Positions 52,290 through 64,000 of a stretch of 64,000 nucleotides of DNA are shown here, in pieces (position 1 is the stretch's first letter; each line of letters opens with the position of its first letter). This DNA is from Fremontodendron californicum (lineage: Eukaryota; Streptophyta; Magnoliopsida; Malvales; Malvaceae): assembly GCA_030761205.1 (NCBI GenBank), contig JAULJL010000018.1, positions 10,126,501 to 10,190,500 on the forward strand, read 5' to 3'. A program made the position numbers and the translations under genes. A model generated the notes under the pieces. The model worked only from the letters and a program-made list of their open reading frames with translations, had not been told where the DNA came from and did not search any database.

Positions 52290-52730
52290 AACAGAAGAAT
52301 CTCGAGCTTCAAATGCTGATGGTGTTTCCATCTCTAACCCTCCATCTCACCCCATGTTCAATAACATCTTTGGCAGACTAGATACTTCTCCATGTTAGAG
52401 GGGTTTGCTTTCGAGCCCTGCTTCAAGAAAAGATCTATTTGGAAAATACCTGGCTTTAAGAACTTTATAGGCTAAAATGTTTGTTCCTTTCATGAGCCTC
52501 CTACCCTGCTTGCCAAGAAACGCCTTATTAAAGTTCTCCATATCCTGAAACCCCATTCCACCTTCTGATTTCGAGAGCCACATTCTCCTTCAGGATGGCC
52601 AATGTATGCTTTTACCATCAGCTTTGTGACCCCACCAACAATTACTGAGGAGGTTATTTATTTCTCTGCATAGGGGCATTGGCAACATAAAAGCAATTCA
52701 TCGAATAGGTTGTAATTACTTGCAACATGT
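52290..52730 (-). pseudogene. LINE fragment, post-RT region
   Basis: The minus strand encodes MWLSKSEGGMGFQDMENFNK, FLGKQGRRLM and YKVLKARYFPN, matching the 'EGGLGFRDL..FNxALLxKQ.WRL' region downstream of plant LINE reverse transcriptase (compare 6300-6440). A broken upstream part (MNCFYVANAP, LLVGSQS) lies at 52600-52710. Truncated and frame-shifted. Confidence 0.75.
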
Positions 52731-53980
52731 TGTTGGTTTTAACCACGCAAGTACACGTTATTGCAAACGAGTAATATAATGAAAGTAGAGTATCGATCCC
52801 ATGAAGAATTGTTACTAGATTCGTTAAATACTAAAATTAAAATAGCTTAATCTTATCCAAATAATTAATTAAAGGTTGTAATTAAAAACTAAATTAAAGA
52901 AAATAATAAGCAAATGAAGTAAATTAAAATTGGGATTTAAATCAATAGGGAAAAGCCTAGGATTATAATTTTCCTCAACACTTCGTATGAACCTCTCTTA
53001 CCCTCTTAACTTTATTAATGATCTTGAGTTGTTAACCTAGATTTCTAATCTATTTATAAGTATCTTCTGATGGTCTTATAAATATATGTCTCTTAACCAA
53101 TTAACTATATTCCTATGAAAATTGAATTAAAGAGAAACTCATTAAGCTTAGACTCTAAAGTTGGTTACGCATGACACGTAAGTGTATTCCTACCCTACAT
53201 GCAACTCAATTCATCCTAATAAATGAATATGAAACATGTGTTATGCAATCCATGTCTAACACTAAACTCCCTTTTCCAAGTTGTATTTAGGTTAACAAAT
53301 CAATAATTGGTGATCAGACAATTAAAAGCATTAAGCACAAGATTGAATAAACAACATCAAATATCATTAAATCAAGAAAGAAAGTAAAATAATCCAAAAT
53401 ACATGTTGAGTTCCATTGCAATCCTAGAAAAAGAAATTAGTTCATGCTAATTAATAAAAATATAAAACAAAGGAGTTTCACCATCATAAATATTACAAGA
53501 AAGATAAAGAAGAGTAAGGGATAAGAGAAAACTAAGGCTTGTCAGGTTTTCAGTCTTCAATCCTCCAAAACCTCTCTTGGCTCCTTGCAAATCTTTGGTG
53601 GCTGCTCTCCTCTTAAGGAAACTAGGTTTAAGAAATATATGTACAAACTAAGAAAGTGTAAAAGCTAAGAAGAAGTCTCTAATAAAGTCCTAAAGGGTTC
53701 CTATTTATAAAACTCCAAAAGCCTGAAGAATGAAAACTTTGTGAGCAAGTAACGACTTCCAAATGAGACTTTCCATATATGAGCTGATTCTCTCCTTCTT
53801 GCTTTAGAAATCTACAAAAATATAAAAGACATTAAATTAATAACTAATTTAAACATAAAATAAATAAATAAAAAATCTAAAAACAACTAAAAATAATTAA
53901 ATAAAAGTTTAAACTACAAGGACTTAGCTAATTCAAATATATAAAATATGGTAAAATAACTCTATTGCATAGAGTTATCA
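52731..53980 (-). repeat. Putative LTR of a non-coding retrotransposon
   Basis: TGTTGG..TTATCA ends enclose 1250 bp. 'aaccacgcaagtacacgttattgcaaacgagtaatataatg' and 'gagtatcgatccca' are hallmarks of a plant LTR family I have seen repeatedly, read here in minus orientation. Beyond the right end, the reverse complement 'cttaagtttgatggtg' could be its polypurine tract, making this the 3' LTR. The partner LTR is not in view. Confidence 0.45.
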
Positions 53981-55448
53981 CACCATCAAACTTAAGATTT
54001 TGCTAGTCCTTGAGCAAAATAAAACAAAACAAAACAAAGCAATCGAAATGAAATAAAACGAATCAAAACAAGCTAGAGATGAATATACTTAAATGATGAT
54101 CCCCTTAATTGTCCTCAAAAGTTACCTCAAAATTCCGACTCAAAGTATAACACAAACATAATCCAAATTCATGATTCGATTCAATCGTAAATCTCCTGCT
54201 CGAATAGATTTTCAGTGTGTGTGTATATAATCTATTTGCAAATCATTGCATGCAATCCGAGTAAGTTTATGCTAGTGCAAAATACGAATTAGTACTAGAT
54301 TCTCATATGTTTGCTTTTCATCTCTCTCTCCAGTAATGTAGACTAACAATTAATCAAGTATCATGTAGGTCTTTATTAAGCTTGTAATGAAAGGCTAGGA
54401 TCAAGGTATGATAAAGGATATATTTCCATTTAAGTCACCCATAGACACTTTTCATTGTTTCAGGATTTTTTTTTTTAGAACCATAGTGTTTTCCTCAAAT
54501 TTAATTCTTCATTCTTTGAATGCAACTTCCTTTTTTCTTCACCACTTTATTCTCTTTTTTCCTTTTTTTCCCTTTTTCTTTTCTGTTTTTCTGTTTTTCT
54601 TCTTCTTTTTTTTTTTTTTTTACATTTTCATTCATTGAAAATCACCATTCCGCCCAAATTAGATATGGCACATAATTATTTCTTGTTATATCATACACAT
54701 GCCTATGTAGTGAGGGTTAATCATGGTTTTTCTTATTTGGCTAGGCTAAAAAATGTGGCAATCAAAGAAAAGAGATATATCAATTAGGCACAAATAGGGA
54801 GACTAAGGATATTCATAGGTAGGCTAGAAAGGCTCAAACGATCCAAATATGGGCTAAATCACTTCCTCAACTTAGTGTTGTCTAGGATTTTGCCGAGAGA
54901 GAGAATCAAACAAATTTTAGGCTTCTAGACATAATCGTAATTCACATCAACAATAGCAGTCTTTAAATAAGCAATGCAAATCTAAGCAAGAGATCAAGTG
55001 CTCAATTATTGAAAATCACATCCTAACAATGAGACTAACAAAAGAATTGAACATAAAATCAAATAATGCCTATGTTTTTCCTAAAAGTCAAGATAAATTA
55101 ATACTAAAATTTCATCATTGGATAAGGACCTCATCATAATTAAGTGCAAAATATCTCAAGCAATTTTTTTTTTTATATATAATAAAGACTCCTAAAAATA
55201 AACATAGAAAAGAAATTAAAAAGAAAACACATAAAACAAACTAAACTAAAAAAAATATCATATAAAACAAAAGAAAACAAAAGAAACCTAAAGACACCCC
55301 CAAACTTAAAACAAATATTGTCATCAATGTTTAGAAATTAAAAAGATTAAGAACAAGAAAACTCTCCTATCGATGAAAGCAACGCGGGATAAGCTATAGT
55401 TTTCCTCTTAGACCTCATTATGCTTGTCTAAGTTGGGTGAGTGGTCAC
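53981..55448 (-). other. Probable non-coding retrotransposon interior
   Basis: No protein domain was found. Two similar landmarks, 'ccatcaaacttaagattttgctagtccttgagc' (53993) and 'cacccccaaacttaaaacaaatattgtcatcaatg' (55296), resemble the interior of large non-coding plant LTR elements. T-rich runs lie at 54460-54625. Interpretation is tentative. Confidence 0.35.
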
Positions 55449-57243
55449 TGTCGCAACCTAAAAAATAACAAGTCTCATCGCGAGACATTACTCGTTAAGT
55501 GTGACATTAAGGTAACAGAGGAAAAGACGATTTAATTTCTCTTGAAATAAAATGAGGGTTTGAAAACAACCTCGAAAAAGAAATGGAGTCGCTACCAATC
55601 TTTTTTGGCTAGGTGTGATCGGCCACATATTAAAACAGGTTTTATGAAACATTTTAAAATTAATTAAAATATTTTCTAAAACCAATTTCAAAGTATGCGC
55701 TTTTAAACCAGAGAAAACAAAAAAGGGTTCGGGAGTCGGTTACGTGCGGGGAAGGATTAACACCCCCACAACTCCCGTATAAAACTGTACCTTATTAATC
55801 GTGTGTTATCTCGAGTCTCGGTAAAAAGTCGGTTTTGAAACTAGCAATTTTTAAAATAATTCCCATATTAAAGAAAAATAATCCCATTTTTAGTTGAAAA
55901 TGATCCGGAGTTTATTAACTTAAAATTTTCCTATATTTCCCGGCAAACCCGACAAAACATAGAAATTTTTATTTATTTAGAAAATTTTCGAATCATTCTC
56001 ATTTTTTGAATGAAAGATATTCCATTGTTAATGATAATTGATGATATCCTTCCCAGTAAATCCGGCAGAGAACTCATGAATTATTTTAACTCGGGAATAT
56101 CTTTATTTTTTAAAAAACATGATCTTTTGGAAAACATTTTTAAAAAAGGTTATGAATATGCAAAATGGTACTAAGATAAAGATTAAATGAGCATGCATAT
56201 TTACCATGGTATGACAAACATTTTATTATGACATGGTAAAAGAAATTATGACATAGCATAAAGAAATGAATGTCATGTGAACGAAATCGACTTGGCAAAC
56301 CTAAGCTTGGCGGACTGCATGACATGGCATATGAATGACATGGCATAAGAATGAAAGTCATGTGAGTGAAATCGACATGGCAAGCAAAGTGACATGACAT
56401 ATGAATGACATGGCATGAGAATAAATATCATGTGAATGAATAACATTGCATATGAACGTCATAGCATAATGAATGACATGTGAATGACATGGCATATGAA
56501 TGATATGGCATATGAATGACATGGCATAATGACTGACATGACATATAAATGACATGGCATGTGAATGACATGGCATATGAATGACATGGCATATGAATGA
56601 CATGGCATATGAATGACGTGGCATATGAATGACATGGCATATGAATGACGTGGCATATGAATGACATGGCATGCGAATGACATGGCCTAATCTAGATGGC
56701 ATGGCATGTGAATGAATGACATGACATAGGTGACGTGGCATAAAATGACATGGCATAATGAATGACATGGCATGTGAATGACACGACATGTGAATGACAA
56801 GGCATATGAATGACATGGCATATGGATGACATGGCATATGAATGACATGGCATATGGATGACATAACATGAGACGACATGGCATGTGAATGAAATCAACA
56901 TGACAAGCAAGATGACATGGCATATGAAATGGCATAAAATGACATGGCATGAAAGACGACATGGCATACACGATGACATGGCATATGGATGACATAAAAT
57001 GACATGGCATGTGAATGAAAACGACATGGCAAGCAAGATGACATGGCATATAGATGACATAAAATGACATGGCATGTGACATGGCACAAAATGACATGGC
57101 ATGTGAATAAAATCGACATGGCATACATAATGACATGGGATAAAGTGATGACATAAAATGACATGGCATGTGACATGGCATAAAATGACACGATATGTGA
57201 ATAAAATCGACATAGCAAGCAAGATGACATGGCATATGGATGG
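55449..57243 (-). repeat. Partial Ogre-type LTR, inverted relative to its neighbour
   Basis: The reverse complement of 55449-56160 matches 61650-62393 ('taggttgc.aca' end, 'tctcgcgatgagacttgttatttttt', 'ggttacgtgcggggaagg', 'tctctgccggat/gag'). No primer-binding site lies outside its TG end at 55449, so this is a 3' or solo LTR. Its other half is cut off by the plus-strand LTR at 57244. The remainder (56180-57243) is minisatellite. Confidence 0.7.
56180..57243. repeat. Minisatellite with a 16-bp unit (atgacatggcatatga)
   Basis: The 16-bp unit is nearly regular at 56460-56690, then mixes into higher-order blocks of roughly 110-130 bp containing 'gtgaatgaaatcgacatggcaagcaagatgacatggcat' to 57243. 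On the minus strand it yields long repetitive His/Met/Pro/Cys frames that are artefacts of the repeat. Confidence 0.92.
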
Positions 57244-60200
57244 TGTAGACACCTAATTTTGTTCGGATCACTAAATCAAGTATGTTTTCTTCCTAAAGTG
57301 ATGTTTCAAAATGCAAAAAGGCTTTTCTCATCCTGTAGGTGGTACTCCAAGACTTAGTTTAAGAAAGCAGACATAAAAAGTCAATCTTGAAAAAGTTAGC
57401 CCCAAAAAATCAACTACTAAAAAAGTCAACCCACTTTCAAAATCAATATTCAAAGTTCAATTGAAAAATGGTGAAAGAATTTTGATAATTCGAGGTCTAC
57501 AATGAAAGATATGGAGTTTGGAAGATGGGTTACGAAAATTTAGTAGAATGAAATCCTAGTTTGGAAAATTTGGAGAAAAGTGCTTAAACGATCAAATTAA
57601 TCGAAATTGGAGGTTCCAAATGAAAGATAAGCACTGACTACGGGTAATGGAGAGGTTACTTGGAAGAAAAACTGAAGGAAATGTCAATTTAGAAGAAAAC
57701 CGAGAATTAGGGTTTTTTGGTGGATTTTGGTGAAATTTGGGAAAATTACAGAAATAGCCCGATTCGGTAAAACTAAAGCCCCTAATTGATGAGGAGTGAT
57801 TAAACAAGGATAGCCCAAGGCTCAGTTTGAAGTAATTCCGAAAAAATAGCGATTGGAGGTGAATGGGAAAAACGAGGAAATTCCCGATAGTGAAAAAAGG
57901 AAAAATCAAATCGAAAGGGAATTTTATCATAAAAATTGGGAATTTTCGGAACAACTCCAATTCAATATATGAAAAAGGCACAGAAAAAGAAAATCTGAAA
58001 ATAGGACTTGTTTTGAGCAAAATCGGGCTGTGGAGACAAAAAGGCAAAATTGGAAAATTCGGGAAAAATAGCAAATGAGCTACAAAAAATACTGAAAATT
58101 TGCAGAAGTCATTCTTAAATCATTTGGAAGAGATTGGTGAAGAAAAATCCGGATTCGAAGCTCGTTTGCAAAATGGCAAATCTCGGGCCCACTATGCTGA
58201 AATTCAAGAAGATAAATCCCGAAAAAATAGCAAATAAGTTCCAAAAGTTCTAAAAATTTGCAAATCTCATTATTAAATCATTTGGAAGAAATGAACGAAA
58301 TAAAATCTGGATTCGGAGTTCATTTGCAAAATGGCAAATCCCGAGCCCACTATGTAGAAATTCAAGTAGATAAATCCCGAAAAAATAGCAAATGAGCTTC
58401 AAAAATTATGAAAACTTCCAAATCACACTTTTAAATTATTTGGAAGAGATTGGTGAAGAAAAATCTGGATTCGGAGCTCGTTTAAAAATGGTAAATTTTG
58501 GGTTCACAAAAGGGCAATTTTGGAAGAAAAAATCTAAAAAAATAGCAAATGGGCTTGGAAAATTTTGAAAACTTCTAGAATTCAATTTTTATTATTTTGG
58601 AAGTATTGAAATAAGAAATTTTGAATTTGGAGTCTGTTTGCTATTTATTTAGGTTCGGGGGTCAAAAAGGTCATTTTAACGAAGAAACCGAAAAGGGCCT
58701 TTCTTGCAATTAAAAAATTGAAGTGTGAGCTGGGAATATGAAGGGGCAGCCGGCCAAGGCCCATGGAGGAGTGGATATTTTCAGAAATTTTCATCTAAAG
58801 GTCAAGAGTGAATAAGAAGGTAGTTATTTTTTTGATCAAGCCTTTTAATTTGCAACACATGGACCAATGGATGGAGAAGGATGGTGTCATATTTATGACA
58901 TCATCTTCATGACATCATATTTAGGGGCTGATTATTCCAATCTAATAGTGGAAATTTTACATAGAAGGCATCTTGGATTAAAGGCTATTGGATCAAAATT
59001 GGTGTAAAAAAATGACAACTTTCAAGAGGCACTCAAAGGGCCATCGGCCATCACTAAGGAGGGGGTTATTTTCATTCTTTGGGACTCTTTCTTGGCTGAA
59101 TACTCTCCATCACAAATAGAAAGTTTAGAAAAGTAAAGAAAGTAAGATGAGAAAAAAGCTTGCAATATAGCTTTTAGAGATAGCTAAAAGCACCTTTCTC
59201 TTGCATTTTTTTTTGCATTTCCATCCTTAATTTGCTGTTTTCATTTAATATTTTGGTGAGTTTCTATTGATTTTAATTTTAAAATAAGTGTTTTTAAGCT
59301 TTCTCTTCAAGTTCTTCTTTTGTGTTTTCTTGAAAAAACTTTGAAAAAAGAATTTTTTTTTTTTTTTTACATTCTTGGAGGGAGCCGAATGGTCATGTTT
59401 TGTTTCATGATTGGTGTTTGATTTGTATTTCATGTTGTTTGTGAGGTCTAGCATGTTTTGATGTTCTATAGTTTTCTAAAAATAACAAAAAACTTGGAGT
59501 TTGTTTTGATCTTTTTACTTACTTACCTATATTGTTTTTTATTTTTTCATCTTGTATTCATGTTTACTTTTCTTGTTTTCCATTTTTTAATTTTCTGTTT
59601 TCAAAATGTTTGAGTTGTTCATGATTTTCATTTTACTATACTATGTGTTTGTGAAAATCTCTAGTTGTTTTCATGCCTTTACTTCATGTTTGCAAGTTTT
59701 AGCATGTTTCTTCTTTAGCCTTGCATTTAGTATGTCATGTGTTTGCGAAAATGCCATGCTAGAATACCATCATTGTAAGCATGTGACCATTCGGCCTCCT
59801 CCATTTTCTATGCTTTGTATGTGCATTTTCATCTTGTTAGTTGATAGGTTTGCATTTTCATGTTATGATTTTTGTATTTTGATTTAGTATGCCATGCTTT
59901 TATGAAAATGCCATGATAGAATATCATCATTTTGAGCCTATGTCCATTTGGCTTCTTCCATTTTCTTTGCTTTGTATAAGCATTTTCATCTTTCTTGTTG
60001 ACATGTTTGTATTTTCATGCTATGTTTTTGTGTATTTTAATTTAGAATGCTATGTGTTTGTGTTATTGCCATGCATTCTTTAGGTCTAGGTTTCATTTGC
60101 ATTGCCATACATTTCATGCATGTTTAAACCTAGGTTGCATTTATTGCCATGCAAGTTCATGTTAGGTCTAGGCCATATTCTTTATGCCATGCATTTTCCA

Positions 60201-62393
60201 TGTCATTTAGATTTTAAACCATGCATTTCATGCATTCAATTTGCTATATGTTCATGCATCTCATGTCTTGCCACTTGATTTATGACTTAGGCCAATCAAT
60301 GGCTCAAAGTCATGCTTACTTGAGCATACTTGTGGAAAATTAAAGAGTTGTCAAATTTATTATTCTACCTTTGTGATTTTCTTTTTTACTTTAGCCAATT
60401 TTTGTCCAAAGTTTTAGAAGTTCTAGCTACTGTTTGTAGGTCTTTAGAAGAATCTTCAATATTTTTACTTTTGTTTTTGAATGATTTTATCAAAGGCAAA
60501 AAAATATGTTTTGGTAAAACAGTTTTTCACCTAGTGTTCTGACTTTCCCGATTTTCTTGGGAAGTTATCTTTAATCAGGAAATTAAGCCAATTTTTTCCA
60601 GTGTAGTTTTACATGTTCTGAGTCTCCAGTATTGTTTTTAGAGTTTTTTTGAAATTTTAAAAATAGGTTAAAAAATCACGCTTTGAAACTGGACAGCAGA
60701 GTCAGATTTGATTTTAAGGGAAAATTAACTTTCTGTTTTGGCTAAGTTACTTAGAGTGGGCTGATTAGGAACTTTAGCTACTGTCTTAGAGTGGTTTCTA
60801 GGCCATTTTAATCTTTAAAAATGATTTTATAAAGTTCGGGTCAAGGGTGGTCAAGTCCGGGTTTTCAAACTTAGGAAAATAGAGCTATTTTCAAAGGGGA
60901 ATTCGGCTATGGTCTAGTTTTCATCCAAGATTTTCAAAATTGTTTTCAACCAATCACAAAGTATTTTGATTTTAGAAAATTTAATTTGATATATTTTCCT
61001 ACGGTAGTCTGATATCTTTTTAGATATACGAATTTCTTTATTTAAAGGAAAAAATACATTTTCATGCATTGCATTTTCCATGTTCATGCATACTATATAA
61101 TATGTGATTTTTGCTATGATAATTTATATGGTATTGTTATTATTTTGATTTACATTTTATGATGTTATATTGTATGTTATATGGTTTTGAATATTTCATG
61201 CTATCCCATGCTTTTTATTTAGTCATTTATTTTTGTCACATCATTTAGCATATACTATATTTATGCATTATTATTTTTATTTTCATGCATATTCCATGAT
61301 AACATTATTTTATGTTTCATATCATTTCATGTCACTTAGATTATATTCCATGTCATATAGATTATATTATTTAAAATATGCCATGTTATTTAAATTTACC
61401 ATGTCGTTCAAATCATTTTATTTCATTTAGAATATATCATGTTACCTAGGTCATTTCATTTCATGTAGAATATATTATGTCACTTAGGATATTTCATTTC
61501 ATTTATAATATATTATGTCACTTAGGATATTCCATTTCACTTAGAATATATCATGATGCTTAGGATATTTCATTTCATTTAGAATATGCTATGCCATTTA
61601 AAATATATCATTTCATTTAGGTTGCATTATATTTTCTAGACTTTGTTATATCATATTTACTATGTCATACTTATTCATGTTCATTTTTTAAAAATGTTTT
61701 GAAAAAGATAATGATTTTCAATAAAATAAAGATATTCTCGAGTTAAAATAATTCGTGAGTTCTCTGCCGAGTTGCTGGGGAGGATCTCATCAATTATCAT
61801 TAATAACGGAATATCTTCTTTAAAACGAGAATGATTCGGAAAATTTTCCAACGTAATAAAAATTTCTATATTTTGCCACATTTGTTGGGGAATATAGGAA
61901 AATTTTGAATTAATAAATTTCGGATCATTTTCAATTAAAAATGAAATTATTTTTCTTAGAATTGGGAATTAATTTGAAATATTAAATTTAAAATCGACTT
62001 TTTTTTATCGAGACTTGAGATATCACACGATTAATAAGGTACCGTTTTATACGGGCGTTGTGGGAATGCTAATCCTTCCCCACATGTAATCGAGTCCTGA
62101 ACCCGCTTCTTTGATTTCTCTGGTTTAAAAAGCGGACTTGAAATTGGTTTTTAAAATGTTTTAATTAATTTTAAAATGTTTTACAAAATTTGTTTTAATA
62201 GGTGGCCGATCAAACCTAGCCAAAAAAAGATTGGTGGCGACTCCATGTCTTTTTCGAGGTTGTTTTCAAACCCTCATTTTTATTTCAAGAGGAATTAAGT
62301 CGTCTTTTCCTCTATTTTTCCAATGTCACGCTTAACGAATATAAAGTCTCGCGATGAGACTTGTTATTTTTTAGGTTGCAACAGCTTGGCGAC
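57244..62393 (+). repeat. 5.15-kb LTR of an Ogre/Tat-type element
   Basis: Starts TGTAGACACC and ends AGGTTGCAACA, directly followed by a primer-binding site, so it is a 5' LTR. Interior landmarks: three about 160-bp tandem units (58065-58560, 'aaaaatagcaaat.agct', 'ggattcggagctcgttt'), two about 170-bp units (59728-60060, 'gaaaatgccatg.tagaat'), a 'cattttcatg' rich part, and a roughly 38-bp array (61400-61650, 'tttcatttagaatat.t.atgtcacttagg'). Unusually long LTRs are typical of Ogre elements. Frames inside are spurious. Confidence 0.8.
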
Positions 62394-62395
62394 TC

Positions 62396-62414
62396 CGCTT
62401 GGGATATTAGAGAG
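62396..62414 (+). other. Primer-binding site, tRNA-Arg type expected
   Basis: ttggcgactccgcttggga begins two bases after the LTR end. Ogre elements are known to use a tRNA-Arg primer, and this motif is, as I recall, the complement of that tRNA's 3' end with one substitution. The tRNA identity is from memory. Confidence 0.65.
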
Positions 62415-62994
62415 TCAGGCCTAGAATTAGTCGTGTGTTATCCATGTCTCAGTTTTTGTTGGTTTATTCGGTATTTAATTTTAGTTCCCACATTTCTTTT
62501 TTAAAAAAAAGGAGAATTTTGAAAATAATAAAATGTTTTAAATATGTTCATATTCATTCACATGCATTTTATTTGTTTTCTAGTTATTTAATGTTGTAAA
62601 TTACTATTGCATTCTTGTTGGTTAATGTATTACACTATTCTTGATCTTTGTTTTAATAAATTGCTAGGGCGTTTAGAATAAGGTTTGTAGAATAGGTGGT
62701 GAAATGTTTGTTTTTCCTCCTCACACACTACACGTGCATTTGCATATCATGAGCCTTATACCCGGGTTCCGTCCTTTTAGGTGGGAGCAAAGTAACTAAG
62801 CCTTCGTGATTAACAATCCACATGGGCTAGTGAAACACTTTCGGAGTACTAAATTACCTAAGCCTTCGTGATTAACAATTCGCATGGGCTAGGGAAATAT
62901 ACTCTAACGAATTGAACCCGCTTTTATCAGGGTGCCTTACTAGCCTTCACCGACGACAGTGAGGAGCAACTCGGAGCATTTAGAACCGATTCAG
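62415..62994 (+). other. Ogre-type leader, cut short
   Basis: Gene-free leader; 62755-62945 matches the reverse complement of 1700-1930 in the other element ('gccttcgtgattaacaatccacatgggctagtgaaacactttcgg', duplicated). It ends abruptly at about 62994, where sequence from inside the LTR resumes. No ORF1 follows. Confidence 0.6.
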
Positions 62995-64000
62995 CCTCTT
63001 CCATTTTCTTTGCTTTGTATGAGCATTTTCATCTTGCTTGTTGACATGTTTGTATTTCCATGCTATGTTTTTGTGTATTTTAATTTAGAATGCTATGTGT
63101 TTGTGTTATTACCATGCATTCTTTAGGTATAGGTTTCATTTGCATTGCCATGCATTTCATGCATGTTTAAACCTAGGTTGCATTTATTGCCATGCAAGTT
63201 CATGTTAGGTCTAGGCCATATTCTTTATGCCATGCATTTTCCATGTCATTTAGGTTTTAAACCATGCATTTCATGCATTCAATTTGCTGTATGTTCATGC
63301 ATCTCATGTCTCGCCACTTGATTTATGACTTAGGCCAATCAATGGCTCAAAGTCATGCTTACTTGAGCATACTTGTGGAAAATTAAAGAGTTGTCAAATT
63401 GATTATTCTACCTTTGTGATTTTTTTTTTTTTACTTTAGCCAATTTTTGTCCAAAGTTTTAGAAGTTCTAGCTACTGTTTGTAGGTCTTTGGAAGAGTCT
63501 TCAATATTTTACTTTGGTTTTTGAATGATTTTATCAAAGGCAAAAAAATATGTTTTGGTAAAACAGTTTTTCACCCATGTTCTGACTTTCTCGATTTTTC
63601 TGGGAAGTTATCTTTAATCAGAAAATTAAGCTAATTTTTTTCGTGTAGTTTTATATGTTCTGAATCTCCAGTATTGTTTTTAGAGTTTTTTGGAAATTTT
63701 AAAAATAGGTTAAAAAATCACGCTTTGAAACTGGACAGCAGAGTCAGATTTGAATTTGAGGGAAAATTAATTTTCTGTTTTGGCAAGATACTTAGAGAGG
63801 GCTAGGAACTTTTTCTACTGTCTTAGAGAGGTTTCTAGGCCATTTTAATCTTGAAAAATGATTCTATAAAGTTCGGGTCAAGGGTGGTCAAGTCCAGGTT
63901 TTCAAACTTAGGAAAATAAAGCTATTCTCAAAGGGGAATTCGGCTATGGTCTAGTTTTCATCCAAGATTTTCAAAATTATTTTCAACAATCACAAAGTAT
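62995..64000 (+). repeat. Second copy of LTR interior (from the equivalent of about 59950)
   Basis: From 62995 to the window end the sequence parallels about 59950-60970 at an offset near 3045 bp ('cttccattttctttgctttgtat', 'gactttcycgattttyttgggaag', 'aaactggacagcagagtcagattt'), roughly 95% alike by eye, with small indels. It is either the remains of the 3' LTR after an internal deletion or a segmental duplication. Confidence 0.85.

Noticed and set aside
56460..56690. CRISPR-like regular repeat array
   Set aside because: Head-to-tail 16-bp minisatellite without unique spacers, in a plant nuclear LTR.
56140..57271. Several overlapping minus-strand frames of 74-194 residues rich in His, Met, Cys and Pro
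   Set aside because: They are translations of the 16-bp minisatellite in several frames at once; the repeat, not a protein, explains them.

Overview
This is eudicot plant nuclear DNA. It is AT-rich, its genes have GT-AG introns, and both multi-exon genes read as clear orthologues of Arabidopsis families. I cannot name the species. The retrotransposon first-ORF type at the left edge is one I associate with Malvales-like rosids, but that is weak evidence.

Three host genes are supported. (1) 10601-11390 (+) is a two-exon gene for a 98-residue LEA-like protein. (2) 14834-23187 (+) is an eight-exon CDC50/LEM3-family beta subunit of P4-ATPase lipid flippases (ALA-interacting subunit, ALIS), 357 residues. 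(3) 37752-48778 (+) is a ten-coding-exon clade-I-like PP2C protein phosphatase (345 residues) with a leader intron and an ABRE/G-box upstream. All three models splice in frame by hand. The genes are functionally unrelated and show no operon-like logic.

Almost everything else is transposable elements, many of them nested. From left to right: an Ogre/Tat-type Ty3/gypsy element on the minus strand (1-4747, broken ORF1 and 2.6-kb LTR) that split a LINE (4748-about 7840); a 2.2-kb long-TIR element (7859-10063); the LEA gene; a foldback element (11985-13418); a Tourist-like MITE (13872-14335); and the ALIS gene, whose intron 2 holds a full-length, very young Ty1/copia element (15451-20593, LTRs differing at one site, perfect 5-bp TSD, intact 1306-codon gag-pol). 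Next come three copies of a hairpin-bearing MITE family, a 5'-truncated LINE, a long-TIR element, a solo or truncated gypsy LTR (29376-31893), another long-TIR element, and a tRNA-derived SINE with a 21-bp TSD. The PP2C gene follows. Its eighth intron is swollen to 4.3 kb by a deleted LTR element, MITEs and a tandem three-LTR TRIM. Further right are LINE and LTR relics and then an Ogre-type cluster: an inverted partial LTR made largely of a 16-bp minisatellite, a 5.15-kb plus-strand LTR with a tRNA-primer site, and a leader that jumps back into LTR sequence to the window end.

I found no convincing new multi-gene system. The most interesting signals are transposon biology: one hAT-like MITE family with TSDs recognisable at all four copies, the TRIM triple-LTR array, long-TIR elements that may carry captured gene pieces, MITE ends that keep a hairpin while its sequence changes, and an LTR that carries a nearly perfect palindrome.
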